A stretch of 64,000 nucleotides of DNA, taken from NCBI RefSeq assembly GCF_009866965.1, contig NZ_SPKJ01000008.1, positions 21,200-85,199 on the forward strand, written 5' to 3'. The notes beneath the pieces are model-generated. The model was not told the origin of the DNA and did no database searches. It worked only from the letters and a program-made list of their open reading frames with translations. The position numbers and the translations under genes were made by a program. Each line of letters begins with the position of its first letter. The stretch's first letter is position 1. The DNA comes from Propylenella binzhouense (GTDB lineage: Bacteria > Pseudomonadota > Alphaproteobacteria > Rhizobiales > Afifellaceae). Shown here one piece after another: positions 1-8,064 of this stretch.

Positions 1-192
1 GCCGCACCGATCAACCGGATCTTCAACAGCGCCTTCAACGCCTTCCTCGACGTGCTCGAGCAGCACACGCTGGAAGATCTCGTGAAGGCCCGGCGGGCGC
101 ATCCCTGGCCCGGCGAGCCGGGGATGGAATCCGGCTTCGTTCCGGGCGGCGGCGCGAAGGACCCCGGCCCGCTCCTGGCCTATTTCGACTGA
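1..192 (+). CDS. C-terminal end of an unidentified protein (partial)
   Basis: An open frame enters from the left edge and ends at a TGA at 190-192, giving the last 63 residues of a protein. The tail is an amphipathic stretch followed by a Pro/Gly-rich end that closes in ...LLAYFD. I do not recognise the family from this fragment. Codon use is GC-rich like the rest of the window. A 110-bp spacer separates it from the next gene on the same strand. Confidence 0.55.
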   Translation, partial: AAPINRIFNSAFNAFLDVLEQHTLEDLVKARRAHPWPGEPGMESGFVPGGGAKDPGPLLAYFD

Positions 193-302
193 GCCGCTCC
201 GCCCTCGTGCCTCCCATCCGACCTGGACGATCCTCGCGGTAAGGTTCGGGTAACCATGTCGCGCCATGCTGCCGGGAAACGAATTTCGCGGCAGCGGGAC
301 GG

Positions 303-935
303 ATGGCGCCCTTAAGCAGACCGGAAGCAGGATCGCAGCGGCGGAGAACCGAGCAGTGGACCCGTCCGCTGCCGACGCTCGCGGCGAGACCTCCCACGCC
401 CTACCGGCCCCGCGCCGCATTCACCCTGGAGCACGGCCTCGCGCTCGCGGGCATCCTGCTCGCCGTCGCCTCCGGTACCTTCGCCGGAGCCATGATCTCG
501 CGCACGCCGGCGCCCGGCCTGATCGCCACGGGCGCCGATGCGCCGGCCGGGCCCCCCGGCATCGCCTTCGACATCGACCGCCACGCGGACTGGGACAAGG
601 GACCGACAACGACCGGCTCCCTCCCGATGACGGTCCGGCCGAAGGTCGAGCTCCAGAGCGCATCCGGTTCCGCGGACGAGGCTGCCGCCGCTCGCTTTGC
701 CGGCGGCGAGCCCGCCGACGCCGGGGACTACCGCCTCCTGAGGGTCGCGGACGGCGCCGCCGTGCTGGAAAGCGCCGAGGGGCTTCGCCAGGTCCGCCCC
801 GGCGCGGTGCTGCCGGGTGCGGGCCGGGTCGACGCCATCGAGTTCCGCGAGGGTCGGTGGGTGGTCGTGACGGCCGCGGGACTGATCCGGACCGCGGACG
901 AACCGGAATCGCTCCGCACCACGCCTCTGCCGTGA
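303..935 (+). CDS. Membrane-anchored protein with GspC/PilP-like C-terminal domain
   Basis: The 210-residue product has a basic N-terminus, one hydrophobic segment at about residues 45-65 and then a Pro/Ala-rich linker. The last 65 residues carry a pattern of 'LRQVRPGAVLPGAGRVDAI' followed by 'RWVVVTAAGLI', which resembles the small beta domain of type II secretion GspC or pilus PilP proteins. Its role is not known; the topology suggests an inner-membrane protein with an extracytoplasmic domain. The gene ends inside the GTG start of the PilZ gene (GTGA overlap), so the two are probably co-translated. They point away from the minus-strand flagellar genes. Confidence 0.7.
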   Translation: MAPLSRPEAGSQRRRTEQWTRPLPTLAARPPTPYRPRAAFTLEHGLALAGILLAVASGTFAGAMISRTPAPGLIATGADAPAGPPGIAFDIDRHADWDKGPTTTGSLPMTVRPKVELQSASGSADEAAAARFAGGEPADAGDYRLLRVADGAAVLESAEGLRQVRPGAVLPGAGRVDAIEFREGRWVVVTAAGLIRTADEPESLRTTPLP

Positions 936-1291
936 GCCTCCACCCGCCGGGCGAGGAGAAGAGGAGCGAACGGAGGCGGCGCACCCGGCTGCGGGCCGGC
1001 AAGATCCTCGATTGCCGGAACGCCTTCCTGATCGAGTGCCTCGTCCATGACCGCTCGCCGGACGGAGCGCGGCTGCGGCTGGTCGCGCCGGTCGCGCTGC
1101 CCGATTCCATCCGTCTCTTCGAGGACGAGGACCGGAGGCTCGCCGCCGCCGACGTGATCTGGCGGAACGGGCAGGAGATCGGGATCCGGTTCCGGCCGGG
1201 CCAGTCCGACCTCGCCATGACGGCGCGCGCCCGTGCTGCGATGGCCGGCCCCTATTACGCCGTCGCCGAGCGCAGCCTCACGCGCCGATGA
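932..1291 (+). CDS. PilZ domain protein (probable c-di-GMP effector)
   Basis: Starts at a GTG that overlaps the upstream stop codon by 4 bases and encodes 119 residues. An arginine-rich 'SERRRRTRLRAGKI' segment near residues 10-25 matches the RxxxR part of PilZ domains. A beta-rich body follows, ending in 'DVIWRNGQEIGIRF', the usual end of the PilZ barrel. The (D/N)xSxxG motif is degenerate ('DRSPDGARL' is the nearest match), so c-di-GMP binding is likely but not certain. PilZ proteins next to flagellar loci often brake motility. The last 14 bases overlap the converging minus-strand gene. Confidence 0.8.
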   Translation: MSLHPPGEEKRSERRRRTRLRAGKILDCRNAFLIECLVHDRSPDGARLRLVAPVALPDSIRLFEDEDRRLAAADVIWRNGQEIGIRFRPGQSDLAMTARARAAMAGPYYAVAERSLTRR

Positions 1292-1721
1292 ATTCGTGAA
1301 CCTCTTCGAAGGAGCGGAACCGCCGCACCCCGAGAAGGGTCTCGATCTCGACGCTGCCGTCGCCGTAGACGGCATAGCTTCGGTCCCGAACCCGGCCGCG
1401 CTCCACGACCTGGTCGGCCGGCAACTCGGCCGAAGCGGCCTGCGCAGCCTCGCGGCTCCGCTCCGCCGAAAGCCGAAGGAGCGCGCCGAAGAGGCCGTCG
1501 AGCGCGCCGAAGCCGGCCACGAGCACGCCGATGACGGCCAGCGCCAGGCCGCTGACAATCGCCATCTCCGCAATCGAAACGAGCCTCGCATCTGCCGCGA
1601 GCCGCGCCGCCGGGCCGGCGCCTTCCGCCACGAACTGGGCCGCGCCGAGCATTCCGAGGAGGAGCCAGCCGCACGCGGCGAGCGCAAATCCCGACCAGGT
1701 CAGGCGGTTGAACCGGCTCAT
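1278..1721 (-). CDS. Two-TM membrane protein of unknown function
   Basis: The 147-residue product has two hydrophobic segments, at about residues 8-32 and 50-75, and a soluble C-terminal half with a short acidic repeat and a 'SYAVYGDGSVEIETLLGVRRF' type beta region. I do not recognise the family. It lies at the distal end of the minus-strand flagellar gene run, about 70 bp beyond the previous gene, and its 3' end overlaps the converging PilZ gene by 14 bases. A flagellar or envelope role is only inferred from position. Confidence 0.6.
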   Translation of the reverse strand: MSRFNRLTWSGFALAACGWLLLGMLGAAQFVAEGAGPAARLAADARLVSIAEMAIVSGLALAVIGVLVAGFGALDGLFGALLRLSAERSREAAQAASAELPADQVVERGRVRDRSYAVYGDGSVEIETLLGVRRFRSFEEVHEFIGA

Positions 1722-1788
1722 CCGTGCCGACCGGCCGGGCGGTCCCGATCTTCGAGCAACCGATCCGGATCGCCCCGGCGCGCAGGGC

Positions 1789-2241
1789 TCACCAAGGGAC
1801 CGCGCTCGCCGGCACGTAGTTGAATTCCTCGACGAGCACGTCGGCTACGATCTCGGCGGCGAGACGGGCATTGACGCTCTCCGCGATCCGCCTCGTGAGG
1901 GCGGCGAGGTCGTAGCGGTCGAGGTGCCGGAAGTCGAGCGTGGGGTCGGCGTAGATCGCCCTGAACGCCTCGTCGGTGACGAATGCGAGCGAGGGCACGG
2001 GGAGGCTCGCGCTCCGTTCGGAATCGAGCGTGACGGTGAAGCTCGCCACAACATAGCCCTGCAGCGCGCCATCGGCGATGATCGGCACGCTGATCGGCCG
2101 GGTCTTTTCGAGGGCGAGGTGCTGCGCGGCCCCGCCGGTCTCGGCGCGGGCTTCGGCGCCGAGCTTCCACTCCATCGCCGCATAGCTCGCGGCAAGCGTG
2201 ACGAGGCAGATCCAGAGGCCGGTCGCGACGAGCCGGATCAT
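1789..2241 (-). CDS. Single-TM flagellar-cluster protein, FliL-like topology
   Basis: The 150-residue product has an N-terminal membrane segment (residues 3-22) and an extracytoplasmic part. That part carries 'PISVPIIADGALQGYVV' and 'ASFTVTLD', a layout seen in FliL-like stator-associated proteins, but I cannot assign it to a named family. Its ATG overlaps the stop of the flgN-like gene by 4 bases, so it belongs to the flgJ-flgN operon. A role in the basal body or stator is an inference from topology and context. Confidence 0.65.
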   Translation of the reverse strand: MIRLVATGLWICLVTLAASYAAMEWKLGAEARAETGGAAQHLALEKTRPISVPIIADGALQGYVVASFTVTLDSERSASLPVPSLAFVTDEAFRAIYADPTLDFRHLDRYDLAALTRRIAESVNARLAAEIVADVLVEEFNYVPASAVPW

Positions 2242-2648
2242 CCCCTCGCCCCGACCTGGCCCGAATAGGTGCCGTCGGATTCCGATTCCCGGATGGCCTC
2301 GGCAAGGAGCCCGGAGATCTCCTGCGCCGCCTTCATGTGCACTCTGAGGACCGCCTGGTTCGCATCGAGCCGGGCTCGAAGCGAACCGAGCCGCCTTGTC
2401 ACGATCTCGGCATGGCCGGCACGTTCCACTCCCCGCATCGCGCGCGAGAGTTCGAGCAGGCCCAGGCTCTTGCGCCTGTTGAAATCGTCGAGATCGATGC
2501 GCCCGCGCCGGGCCCGGAGGGCCTCCGTCTCCTCGTCCACGACCGCCTCGAGCCGCGAGACCGCATTCAGGAACCCGCCGAGCGCCGGGCTGCGGTCGGC
2601 AGCGGATCGAAACGCTCCGCACGGCTCCAGATTTTCCGACATTCGCAT
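2238..2648 (-). CDS. flgN: FlgN-like flagellar chaperone
   Basis: The 136-residue product is almost entirely alpha-helical. Heptad-like stretches fit the FlgN/FlhC-type export chaperones that hold hook-associated proteins FlgK and FlgL before secretion. It lies directly after the rod-binding flgJ homolog with 2 bases between them and overlaps the next gene by 4. Two ATG codons are possible starts (2648 and 2642). Sequence divergence in this family is high, so the assignment rests on helical character, length and operon position. Confidence 0.6.
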   Translation of the reverse strand: MRMSENLEPCGAFRSAADRSPALGGFLNAVSRLEAVVDEETEALRARRGRIDLDDFNRRKSLGLLELSRAMRGVERAGHAEIVTRRLGSLRARLDANQAVLRVHMKAAQEISGLLAEAIRESESDGTYSGQVGARG

Positions 2649-2650
2649 GG

Positions 2651-3190
2651 TCAGCCTCGCTTCGTGACGCCGTGACGGACCGGTGCGGCCGCCTGATACG
2701 CCGGAGCCGCGTCCCCGTCCGAGGCCGGACCGGCCGCACCTGCGGGATGCGCGGCAAGCACGGCATCCGCGATGCCGATCCCGCCCGCCTTCGCGATCTG
2801 CCCGGCGATCTGCTCCGCAAACATGGAGCGCCAGACGGAGCCGCTCGTTCCCTTCCCGAAGATGCCGTCCGTGTCCTTGGGCAGCACGGCTTCCACGAAG
2901 GTCTGCAGCACGAAGGCCTCGAACCGGCGATAGGCGGGCGGCTCGCCGGCCGAGCCCCCGTTCCGCAGGGCGGACGCGTTCTCCATCCGCCTGAGCACCG
3001 CGGCCGAATCGGACCTGCCCGGATGCGGCGCGGGACGGATGGCGGCCTCCATCATGGCGTCGAAGGTCGGCGCCTGGTCCGGCGGAGCAAGCGCGAGCGT
3101 GCGCAGCCGGTCGGCTGCCGCCCGCGCGCGACCGGGATCCGCCGCACGGGCAACGTCCAGGATGATGTCCGACGGCGGTTGGATGGCCAC
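2651..3190 (-). CDS. flgJ: Rod-binding protein (FlgJ N-terminal type)
   Basis: The C-terminal half contains 'FEAFVLQTFVEAVLP' and 'IFGKGTSGSVWRSMFAEQ', the hallmark of the rod-binding domain that scaffolds rod assembly in the periplasm. The muramidase domain of enterobacterial FlgJ is absent, as usual in rhizobia; a separate transglycosylase is encoded at 12807-13379. I chose the GTG at 3190 because homologous proteins begin with a 'MAIQPPSDI' type sequence. The longer frame would need a TTG at 3241 that has no such support. A copy of the flagellar motif at 3241-3257 lies about 50 bp upstream. Confidence 0.8.
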   Translation of the reverse strand: MAIQPPSDIILDVARAADPGRARAAADRLRTLALAPPDQAPTFDAMMEAAIRPAPHPGRSDSAAVLRRMENASALRNGGSAGEPPAYRRFEAFVLQTFVEAVLPKDTDGIFGKGTSGSVWRSMFAEQIAGQIAKAGGIGIADAVLAAHPAGAAGPASDGDAAPAYQAAAPVRHGVTKRG

Positions 3191-3240
3191 GTCCGGAATA
3201 CTCGCACTCGCGACTGTCCTGGTCGCAGGATGCCCGGGCA

Positions 3241-3257
3241 AGCTTACGGGAGGCTTG
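3241..3257 (-). promoter_or_regulatory. Shared flagellar motif, copy 1 (flgJ operon)
   Basis: On the plus strand this reads AGCTTACGGGAGGCTTG, 14 of 17 matches to RGCTTGCGYGRRRCTGG. It lies 50 bp upstream of the chosen flgJ start and overlaps the 3' end of the fliJ-like gene. It is one of the weaker copies. Confidence 0.35.
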
Positions 3258-3642
3258 CGCTGCCCCCGCCGGCGATCCGGTCGATCACGTCCTCAAGCTC
3301 GCGTGCCTCCTGCCGTCGGCGCTCCTCATCCTCGAGCGCCGTTCCGAACCGCCTCGCCTGCTTCAGCCTGCGCCCCTCGCCGAGCAGCGCCGCGCGCGCC
3401 TCATCCGTCTCGCGCACGATCCGGTCGCCCTCGCGGGAAAGAGCGGCCAGCCGTCTGGACGCCTGCTCCAGGAAGAGGCCATGGAGGGCGTTCTCGGCGC
3501 CGAGGGCCCGGAGGACCTCGCCCTGGGCTTCGGCGTTCGCGATCCGGCGCGCTTCCAGATCCGCGACCTTCCGCTCCGCGATCCGGAAGAGCTCCTCCTG
3601 GACGGCGATCATGCGCCTGATCTGGCGCAGCCGGTCGGCCAT
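3244..3642 (-). CDS. fliJ: FliJ-like flagellar export protein
   Basis: The 132-residue product is a nearly continuous coiled coil rich in Arg, Glu and Ala, which fits FliJ, the soluble stalk of the flagellar type III export ATPase. It follows fliR in the operon. An ATG at 3642 and a GTG at 3651 (overlapping the fliR stop as GTGA) are both possible starts; neither has a strong Shine-Dalgarno. Coiled-coil proteins are hard to assign by eye, so the name is tentative. The fliI partner is encoded far away at 33732-35060. Confidence 0.55.
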   Translation of the reverse strand: MADRLRQIRRMIAVQEELFRIAERKVADLEARRIANAEAQGEVLRALGAENALHGLFLEQASRRLAALSREGDRIVRETDEARAALLGEGRRLKQARRFGTALEDEERRRQEARELEDVIDRIAGGGSASLP

Positions 3643-3647
3643 CGCGC

Positions 3648-4403
3648 TCACCCGGTGAGAAGCCAGGCCGCGAAGCCCGACAGGAAGAGATGCAGCACCT
3701 CGCGCACCGTGGCATAGACGAGGAACAGGCCGCCCAGCAGGACGAACGGAATCGAGATGAAATAGACCGGGATCTGGGGCGTGAGCCGGTTGGCGAGGCC
3801 GACGCCCAGATTGACGACGACGCCGTAGACTACGAAGGGGCTGGTCACCCGGAGGGCGAGCACGAAGGCTTCGGAGAGCCGATCGGCCAGTCCCGTCAGG
3901 CCGAACCGGGGCGAGAACCCCTCCCCGACCGGAAGCGCGGCGTAGGAGGCCAGAAGCCCGCGCAGGATCTCCCAGTGCTGCTCGGTCGCGAACACCAGCA
4001 CGGCGGCGGAGAGCATGACGAGGGACACGAGCGGGGGAAGCGGCTCCGCGTCGTCGATCGGCGCTCCGGGCATGTTGCCGAGACCGACCATCATGGCCGC
4101 CCCCGCCGCAAGCGTCTCGAGTGCGATGAAGAAGATGCGGCCCATCAGCCCGATCGCCGTGCCGGTCAGAACCTCCGCGAACACCGTGCCGGCGAGCGCC
4201 ACCGGGCGGTCGTCCACGGCGAGACCGGAGACGCGCGGCACGAGGATCGGTGCAAGCGCGAGCGTGACCGCAACCGCGAGGAAGAGCCGGACCTGCACCG
4301 GGATGCGACTGCTCGAAAAGCCGGGCATCAGCATCAGGCAGCTTCCGATCCGGCAGAACACCAGAAAGGTCGCGAGCACGACCTCCGGCCCGAGCGGAGT
4401 CAC
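3648..4403 (-). CDS. fliR: Flagellar biosynthesis protein FliR
   Basis: The 251-residue integral membrane protein has about six hydrophobic segments. Its N-terminus, '[31 protein letters not shown]', is the typical FliR opening. FliR forms the export gate with FliP and FliQ in the inner membrane. Its ATG overlaps the flhA stop by 4 bases, which indicates translational coupling of two export-gate components. Confidence 0.95.
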   Translation of the reverse strand: MTPLGPEVVLATFLVFCRIGSCLMLMPGFSSSRIPVQVRLFLAVAVTLALAPILVPRVSGLAVDDRPVALAGTVFAEVLTGTAIGLMGRIFFIALETLAAGAAMMVGLGNMPGAPIDDAEPLPPLVSLVMLSAAVLVFATEQHWEILRGLLASYAALPVGEGFSPRFGLTGLADRLSEAFVLALRVTSPFVVYGVVVNLGVGLANRLTPQIPVYFISIPFVLLGGLFLVYATVREVLHLFLSGFAAWLLTG

Positions 4404-6490
4404 GAGATCGTTCCAAGCGACCTGATCTCGACGCCACGGGCGATCTCCAGGTGCGAGAGGACCGGGAGCGTCGCAAACAGACGCTCGATGATGAGCCTCA
4501 CATAGGGGCGCGCCTCGGGCGCCGTCACGATGACGAAGTGCTCGCCCTTGTCCATCCGTTCGCGAACCGCCTTCGTCGCATCGGCGCCGAACTGCTCCAC
4601 CTGCCGCGGATCCATGTCGAATTCCACGACGTCTCCCTTGGCGTCGCGCTTGACGCTCTGGTGGAAGGCGAGATCCCAGCGATTGCCGAGCCGCAGCACC
4701 TTCAGCACGCCGTCATCGGCGAGATCCCCGCAGATCTGCGGTGCGATGCGCATCCGCACATGCTCCGCGACCTGCTCCGAGCGCCGGACATGGGGCGCGA
4801 TCTCCGCGATCGCTTCCAGGATGAGATGCAGGTTCCGGATCGAGACGCGCTCGGCAAGAAGGAGCTTCAGAACGGCCTGCAGGCCCGAATAGGAAAGGTG
4901 GGCCGGACAGATGTCGTCGAGGAGGCGCTTGTACTCAGGCTCCAGCCGGTCGAGCAGCATGCGCATGTCGCGGTAGGACAGGAGCTGCGGCAGGCTGTTG
5001 CGGATCACCTCGCTCAGATGCGTGAGGATCACGGACACGTTGTCGACCGGATCGAAGCCCTGGCGCTTGAGCTCGCCCGCGAAGGCCTGCGGAATCCACA
5101 GCGCCTTCATGCCGAATGCCGGCTCGCGCGCCTCGTCGCCCGGGACGTCCGGAAGACGGCCATCCCCCGTTATGACGAGCACATCGCCGATCCGAAGGTC
5201 CTGGCGCGCCGCGACCGTGCCGTGGATCAGAACCTGGTAGCTCTTCGGCGGGATGGTCAGGCTGTCGGTGAGCCGGATCTCGGGAACGACGAAGCCGTAT
5301 TGCTGGGCGAACTTCCGCCGCATCCTGGCCACCCGGTGGGCGAGCTCCCCGTGCGAGGCGAAGAGCGTCACCGCAAGCTGCTTGCCGAGGCAGAGCTCGA
5401 TTTCGGCTGTCTTCAGGGATTCCTTGACCGAATCGGCCGCCTCCCGCCTGAGGGCGGCCTCCGCCTCCCGCGCCTTCTCCTCCTCCGCGGCTCGAGCCTG
5501 GGCCAGGCGGACCGGGATCATGCGGCCGACCGACGCCATCAGTCCGCCCAGAATGGCGAAGGGCAGGAACGGGAGCCCCGGCAGCACCGCGAGCACCCCC
5601 ATCAGCAGGGCGGCGACGGAGAGCGCGCGGGGATAGGTTCCGAGCTGGCCGAGCACCGCCTGTTCCGCGGAGCCCCGCGTGCCGCCCTTCGAGACGAGGA
5701 GGCCGGCCGCGAGCGAGACGATCAGCGCCGGAATCTGGCTGACGAGGCCGTCGCCGACGGAGAGCTTCGTGAAGACGTCGGCCGCCTGGCCGAGCGGCAT
5801 GTCGTGGCGCGTCACGCCGATCAGGATGCCGCCGAATATGTTCACCGCCGTGATGATGAGCCCGGCGACGGCATCGCCGCGGACGAACTTGGAGGCGCCG
5901 TCCATAGCGCCGAAGAAGGCGCTCTCCTCCTCCAGCTCCCGCCGGCGCTGCTGGGCGACCTTCTCGTCGATGAGGCCCGCGGAAAGGTCGGCGTCGATCG
6001 CCATCTGCTTTCCGGGAATGGAATCGAGGGTGAAGCGGGCGCCCACTTCCGCGATGCGCGTGGCGCCCTTCGTGATGACGACGAAGTTCACCGTCACCAG
6101 GATGACGAAGACGATGAGCCCGATGACGAAGTCGCCGCTCATCACGAAGCTCGAGAAGCCGCCGATAATGTATCCGGCCGCCGTCGTTCCCTCCGAGCCG
6201 TGCGAAAGGATCGTGCGCGTGGTCGCGATGTTGAGCGACAGGCGCAGCATGGTGGCGATCAGGAGGACGGTCGGAAAGGCCGAGAAGTCCAGCGGCTTCT
6301 GAATCCAGAGCGCCACCATCAGGATCAGGACCGAGACGGCGATCGAGAGCGCCAGGCCCATGTCGATGAGGACGGCCGGGATCGGCAGGAAGAGGATCGT
6401 CAGGATCAGCACGATCCCGAGCGCGAATCCGATGTCTCGCCCGCCCTTCCGCGGGAGGGCTGCCGATGAGGAGACCAGCGTGTCCGCCAC
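4400..6490 (-). CDS. flhA: Flagellar biosynthesis protein FlhA
   Basis: The product has eight predicted membrane segments in the first half, including the conserved '[20 protein letters not shown]' region and a '[14 protein letters not shown]' loop. The C-terminal half is the large cytosolic domain that docks export chaperones. I prefer the GTG at 6488-6490, giving 696 residues. It follows an AAGGGTGG sequence at good spacing, while the ATG at 6514 has no ribosome binding site. A flagellar motif copy lies 41 bp upstream of that GTG, which suggests flhA-fliR-fliJ has its own promoter. Confidence 0.95.
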   Translation of the reverse strand: MADTLVSSSAALPRKGGRDIGFALGIVLILTILFLPIPAVLIDMGLALSIAVSVLILMVALWIQKPLDFSAFPTVLLIATMLRLSLNIATTRTILSHGSEGTTAAGYIIGGFSSFVMSGDFVIGLIVFVILVTVNFVVITKGATRIAEVGARFTLDSIPGKQMAIDADLSAGLIDEKVAQQRRRELEEESAFFGAMDGASKFVRGDAVAGLIITAVNIFGGILIGVTRHDMPLGQAADVFTKLSVGDGLVSQIPALIVSLAAGLLVSKGGTRGSAEQAVLGQLGTYPRALSVAALLMGVLAVLPGLPFLPFAILGGLMASVGRMIPVRLAQARAAEEEKAREAEAALRREAADSVKESLKTAEIELCLGKQLAVTLFASHGELAHRVARMRRKFAQQYGFVVPEIRLTDSLTIPPKSYQVLIHGTVAARQDLRIGDVLVITGDGRLPDVPGDEAREPAFGMKALWIPQAFAGELKRQGFDPVDNVSVILTHLSEVIRNSLPQLLSYRDMRMLLDRLEPEYKRLLDDICPAHLSYSGLQAVLKLLLAERVSIRNLHLILEAIAEIAPHVRRSEQVAEHVRMRIAPQICGDLADDGVLKVLRLGNRWDLAFHQSVKRDAKGDVVEFDMDPRQVEQFGADATKAVRERMDKGEHFVIVTAPEARPYVRLIIERLFATLPVLSHLEIARGVEIRSLGTIS

Positions 6491-6530
6491 TATCCACCCT
6501 TGTGCATGCGGCACCGAAGATGGCGGACCA

Positions 6531-6547
6531 AGCTTGCGCGGAGATGG
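6531..6547 (-). promoter_or_regulatory. Shared flagellar motif, copy 2 (flhA)
   Basis: Plus-strand AGCTTGCGCGGAGATGG lies in the 91-bp gap between fliQ and flhA, 41 bp upstream of the flhA GTG. It has 16 of 17 matches to the shared consensus. Confidence 0.55.
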
Positions 6548-6581
6548 TCGAGGCTCCGCGGGCCGGCGGCTTCAAAAGGCG

Positions 6582-6848
6582 TCAGAAGCCGCTTTCGATC
6601 CGGCCGTAGACCTGCTCCGTGAAGGCGTAGATCTGGCCGCCGATGAAGGGCGCGGTAAGCGTCATGGCGACGAGGATGACGACGATCTTCGGGATGAAGG
6701 TGAGCGTCATCTCCTGGATCTGGGTGACGGCCTGGAAGAGCGCGATGACGACGCCCACCAGCATGGCCGCGGCGACGGCTGGCCCGGAGGCGATGATCAC
6801 GGTCCAGATCGCGTTCTGGACGAGGTCGAGGGCGTCCGCCTCGTTCAT
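6582..6848 (-). CDS. fliQ: Flagellar biosynthesis protein FliQ
   Basis: The 88-residue protein has two transmembrane helices, and 'LFQAVTQIQEMTLTFIPKIV' is the family signature. FliQ assembles with FliP and FliR as the export channel. It follows flgD by one base. Confidence 0.95.
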   Translation of the reverse strand: MNEADALDLVQNAIWTVIIASGPAVAAAMLVGVVIALFQAVTQIQEMTLTFIPKIVVILVAMTLTAPFIGGQIYAFTEQVYGRIESGF

Positions 6849-6849
6849 G

Positions 6850-7254
6850 TCAGCTGATCGTCACGCCGGCGTCGAGCACCAGCTCGTCGCCCGTGTCGAG
6901 AACCGCGACCGGCGCGCCGGAGGTCATGCGGAGCGCGGTGACCGTGCCGGAGACGGTGCCGTCCGCCGAGGTCGCGGTCCGGCCGATCACTCCGTCCGCC
7001 TGGGCAAGCGAGGAGGAGGTCAGGAGTGCGTCGAGCTTGGCGTTGGTCGCGATCCCCTGCTCGACCGTCGCGAAGGAGGCGAACTGGGCGACATATTCCG
7101 AGGAATCCATCGGGTTCGTCGGGTCCTGGTTCTGCATCTGCGCGATGAGGAGCTTCAGGAATGCGTCGTAGTCGAGCGACGAGGCCGAACTCGCCGAGGA
7201 TGACGAAGCGGACGAAGCCGCCGTCGCGGCGCTCGTGCTCGAAGTCACTTCCAT
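6850..7254 (-). CDS. flgD: Flagellar hook-capping protein FlgD
   Basis: The N-terminus is a Ser/Ala-rich disordered tail, followed by 'DYDAFLKLLIAQMQNQDPTNPMDSSEYVAQFA', which is diagnostic for the FlgD cap domain. At 134 residues it is the short rhizobial form without the extended C-terminal Fn3/Tudor part. FlgD caps the growing hook so that FlgE can polymerise. It sits between flbT and fliQ with small gaps. Confidence 0.95.
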   Translation of the reverse strand: MEVTSSTSAATAASSASSSSASSASSLDYDAFLKLLIAQMQNQDPTNPMDSSEYVAQFASFATVEQGIATNAKLDALLTSSSLAQADGVIGRTATSADGTVSGTVTALRMTSGAPVAVLDTGDELVLDAGVTIS

Positions 7255-7266
7255 CCCGCCCTCCCT

Positions 7267-7677
7267 TCAGGCCGCACAGGGCGAGACTTCGCCCGCGGAA
7301 TGCCTCAGGATCGCATCCTCGATCGGGAACAGCGCACGCAGGCTCTTCAGCGCGTCGAAGGGACGCCCGGCGCCCACCTGACGCTCGACGGCCGCAAGCC
7401 CGGCAAGCACGTCCTGACGTTCGAACGTGCCCACGAGGACGCCATGCAGCGTCCGGAACATGTCGCGCGCGGCGAGGGCCTCGCCGGGCTCCATCAGGAT
7501 CGTCTGCACCACGAAATAGAGCTGCCGCAGCGGAGTCGTCGCCTGCTCCGGCTGCAGCACGTGGCTCTCGAGCAGGAAGGTGACGTCGTTCAGGAGCTCG
7601 AGCGACACCTTGCGGTCGACGCGCAGCACCGCGCCGTTGACGTAGATCTTCTCCCCGGGCCGGAGCGAGATGATCAT
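7267..7677 (-). CDS. flbT: Flagellin post-transcriptional regulator FlbT
   Basis: The 136-residue product begins 'ISLRPGEKIYVNGAVLRVDRKVSLELLNDVTFLLE', the clear FlbT signature. In Caulobacter FlbT binds the 5' leader of flagellin mRNA and promotes its decay when the hook is incomplete; in some alphaproteobacteria it acts positively. It overlaps flaF by 4 bases. The flagellin leader here (20601-20637) can form a hairpin that could be its target. Confidence 0.93.
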   Translation of the reverse strand: MIISLRPGEKIYVNGAVLRVDRKVSLELLNDVTFLLESHVLQPEQATTPLRQLYFVVQTILMEPGEALAARDMFRTLHGVLVGTFERQDVLAGLAAVERQVGAGRPFDALKSLRALFPIEDAILRHSAGEVSPCAA

Positions 7678-8033
7678 GAATTCTGGCCCTTCAGGCCGTC
7701 CCTGATGGTCCGGCTGATCTCGATCAGGGGGACGAAGGAATCGGCCTCCTCGAGCCGGATCCGGTCGGCCTCCTTGACGATCCAGATGCCGATCGAGATG
7801 AGGCCGGCGCGCAGGTCCGGCGCGAGGCTGTTCCCGGGCGAGGCCAGATCGTCGAGCAGGATCGACCAGAGCCTGATCAGGAAGTGCAGCGACTCGGCTG
7901 CCTCGCGGGTGCCCGGGCCTGCCCTTTCGGCAGCCTCGAGCAATGCGATCGAGCGGTCGAACGCCTCGCGCTCGCTGTCTCGCATCGTCTGCGGGCGCTC
8001 ATCGAGGACCTCGGCGTAAGCGGACTGGTACAT
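7674..8033 (-). CDS. flaF: Flagellar biosynthesis regulator FlaF
   Basis: The 119-residue helical protein has the FlaF pattern 'YQSAYAEVL' at its start and 'LIRLWSILLDDLASPGN' in the middle. FlaF works opposite FlbT to control flagellin synthesis and secretion. The two genes overlap by 4 bases and follow flgL. Confidence 0.93.
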   Translation of the reverse strand: MYQSAYAEVLDERPQTMRDSEREAFDRSIALLEAAERAGPGTREAAESLHFLIRLWSILLDDLASPGNSLAPDLRAGLISIGIWIVKEADRIRLEEADSFVPLIEISRTIRDGLKGQNS

Positions 8034-8064
8034 CGCCCCCTGCCTCTCCTATCCGGACCCGATT

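Noticed and set aside
266..931. N-terminal extension of the PilZ frame
   Set aside because: The segment before the GTG at 932 is an Arg/Pro-rich shadow of the 303-935 gene. The GTGA overlap gives a proper start.
4451..6469. A 672-residue open frame on the plus strand opposite flhA
   Set aside because: It is the antisense of flhA in GC-rich DNA. The protein is composed of Arg, Asp, Glu, His and Leu runs with no domain pattern, while flhA is certain.
6491..6514. ATG at 6514 as flhA start
   Set aside because: It lacks a ribosome binding site. The GTG at 6490 has AAGGGTGG upstream and sits at the usual distance from the flagellar motif.
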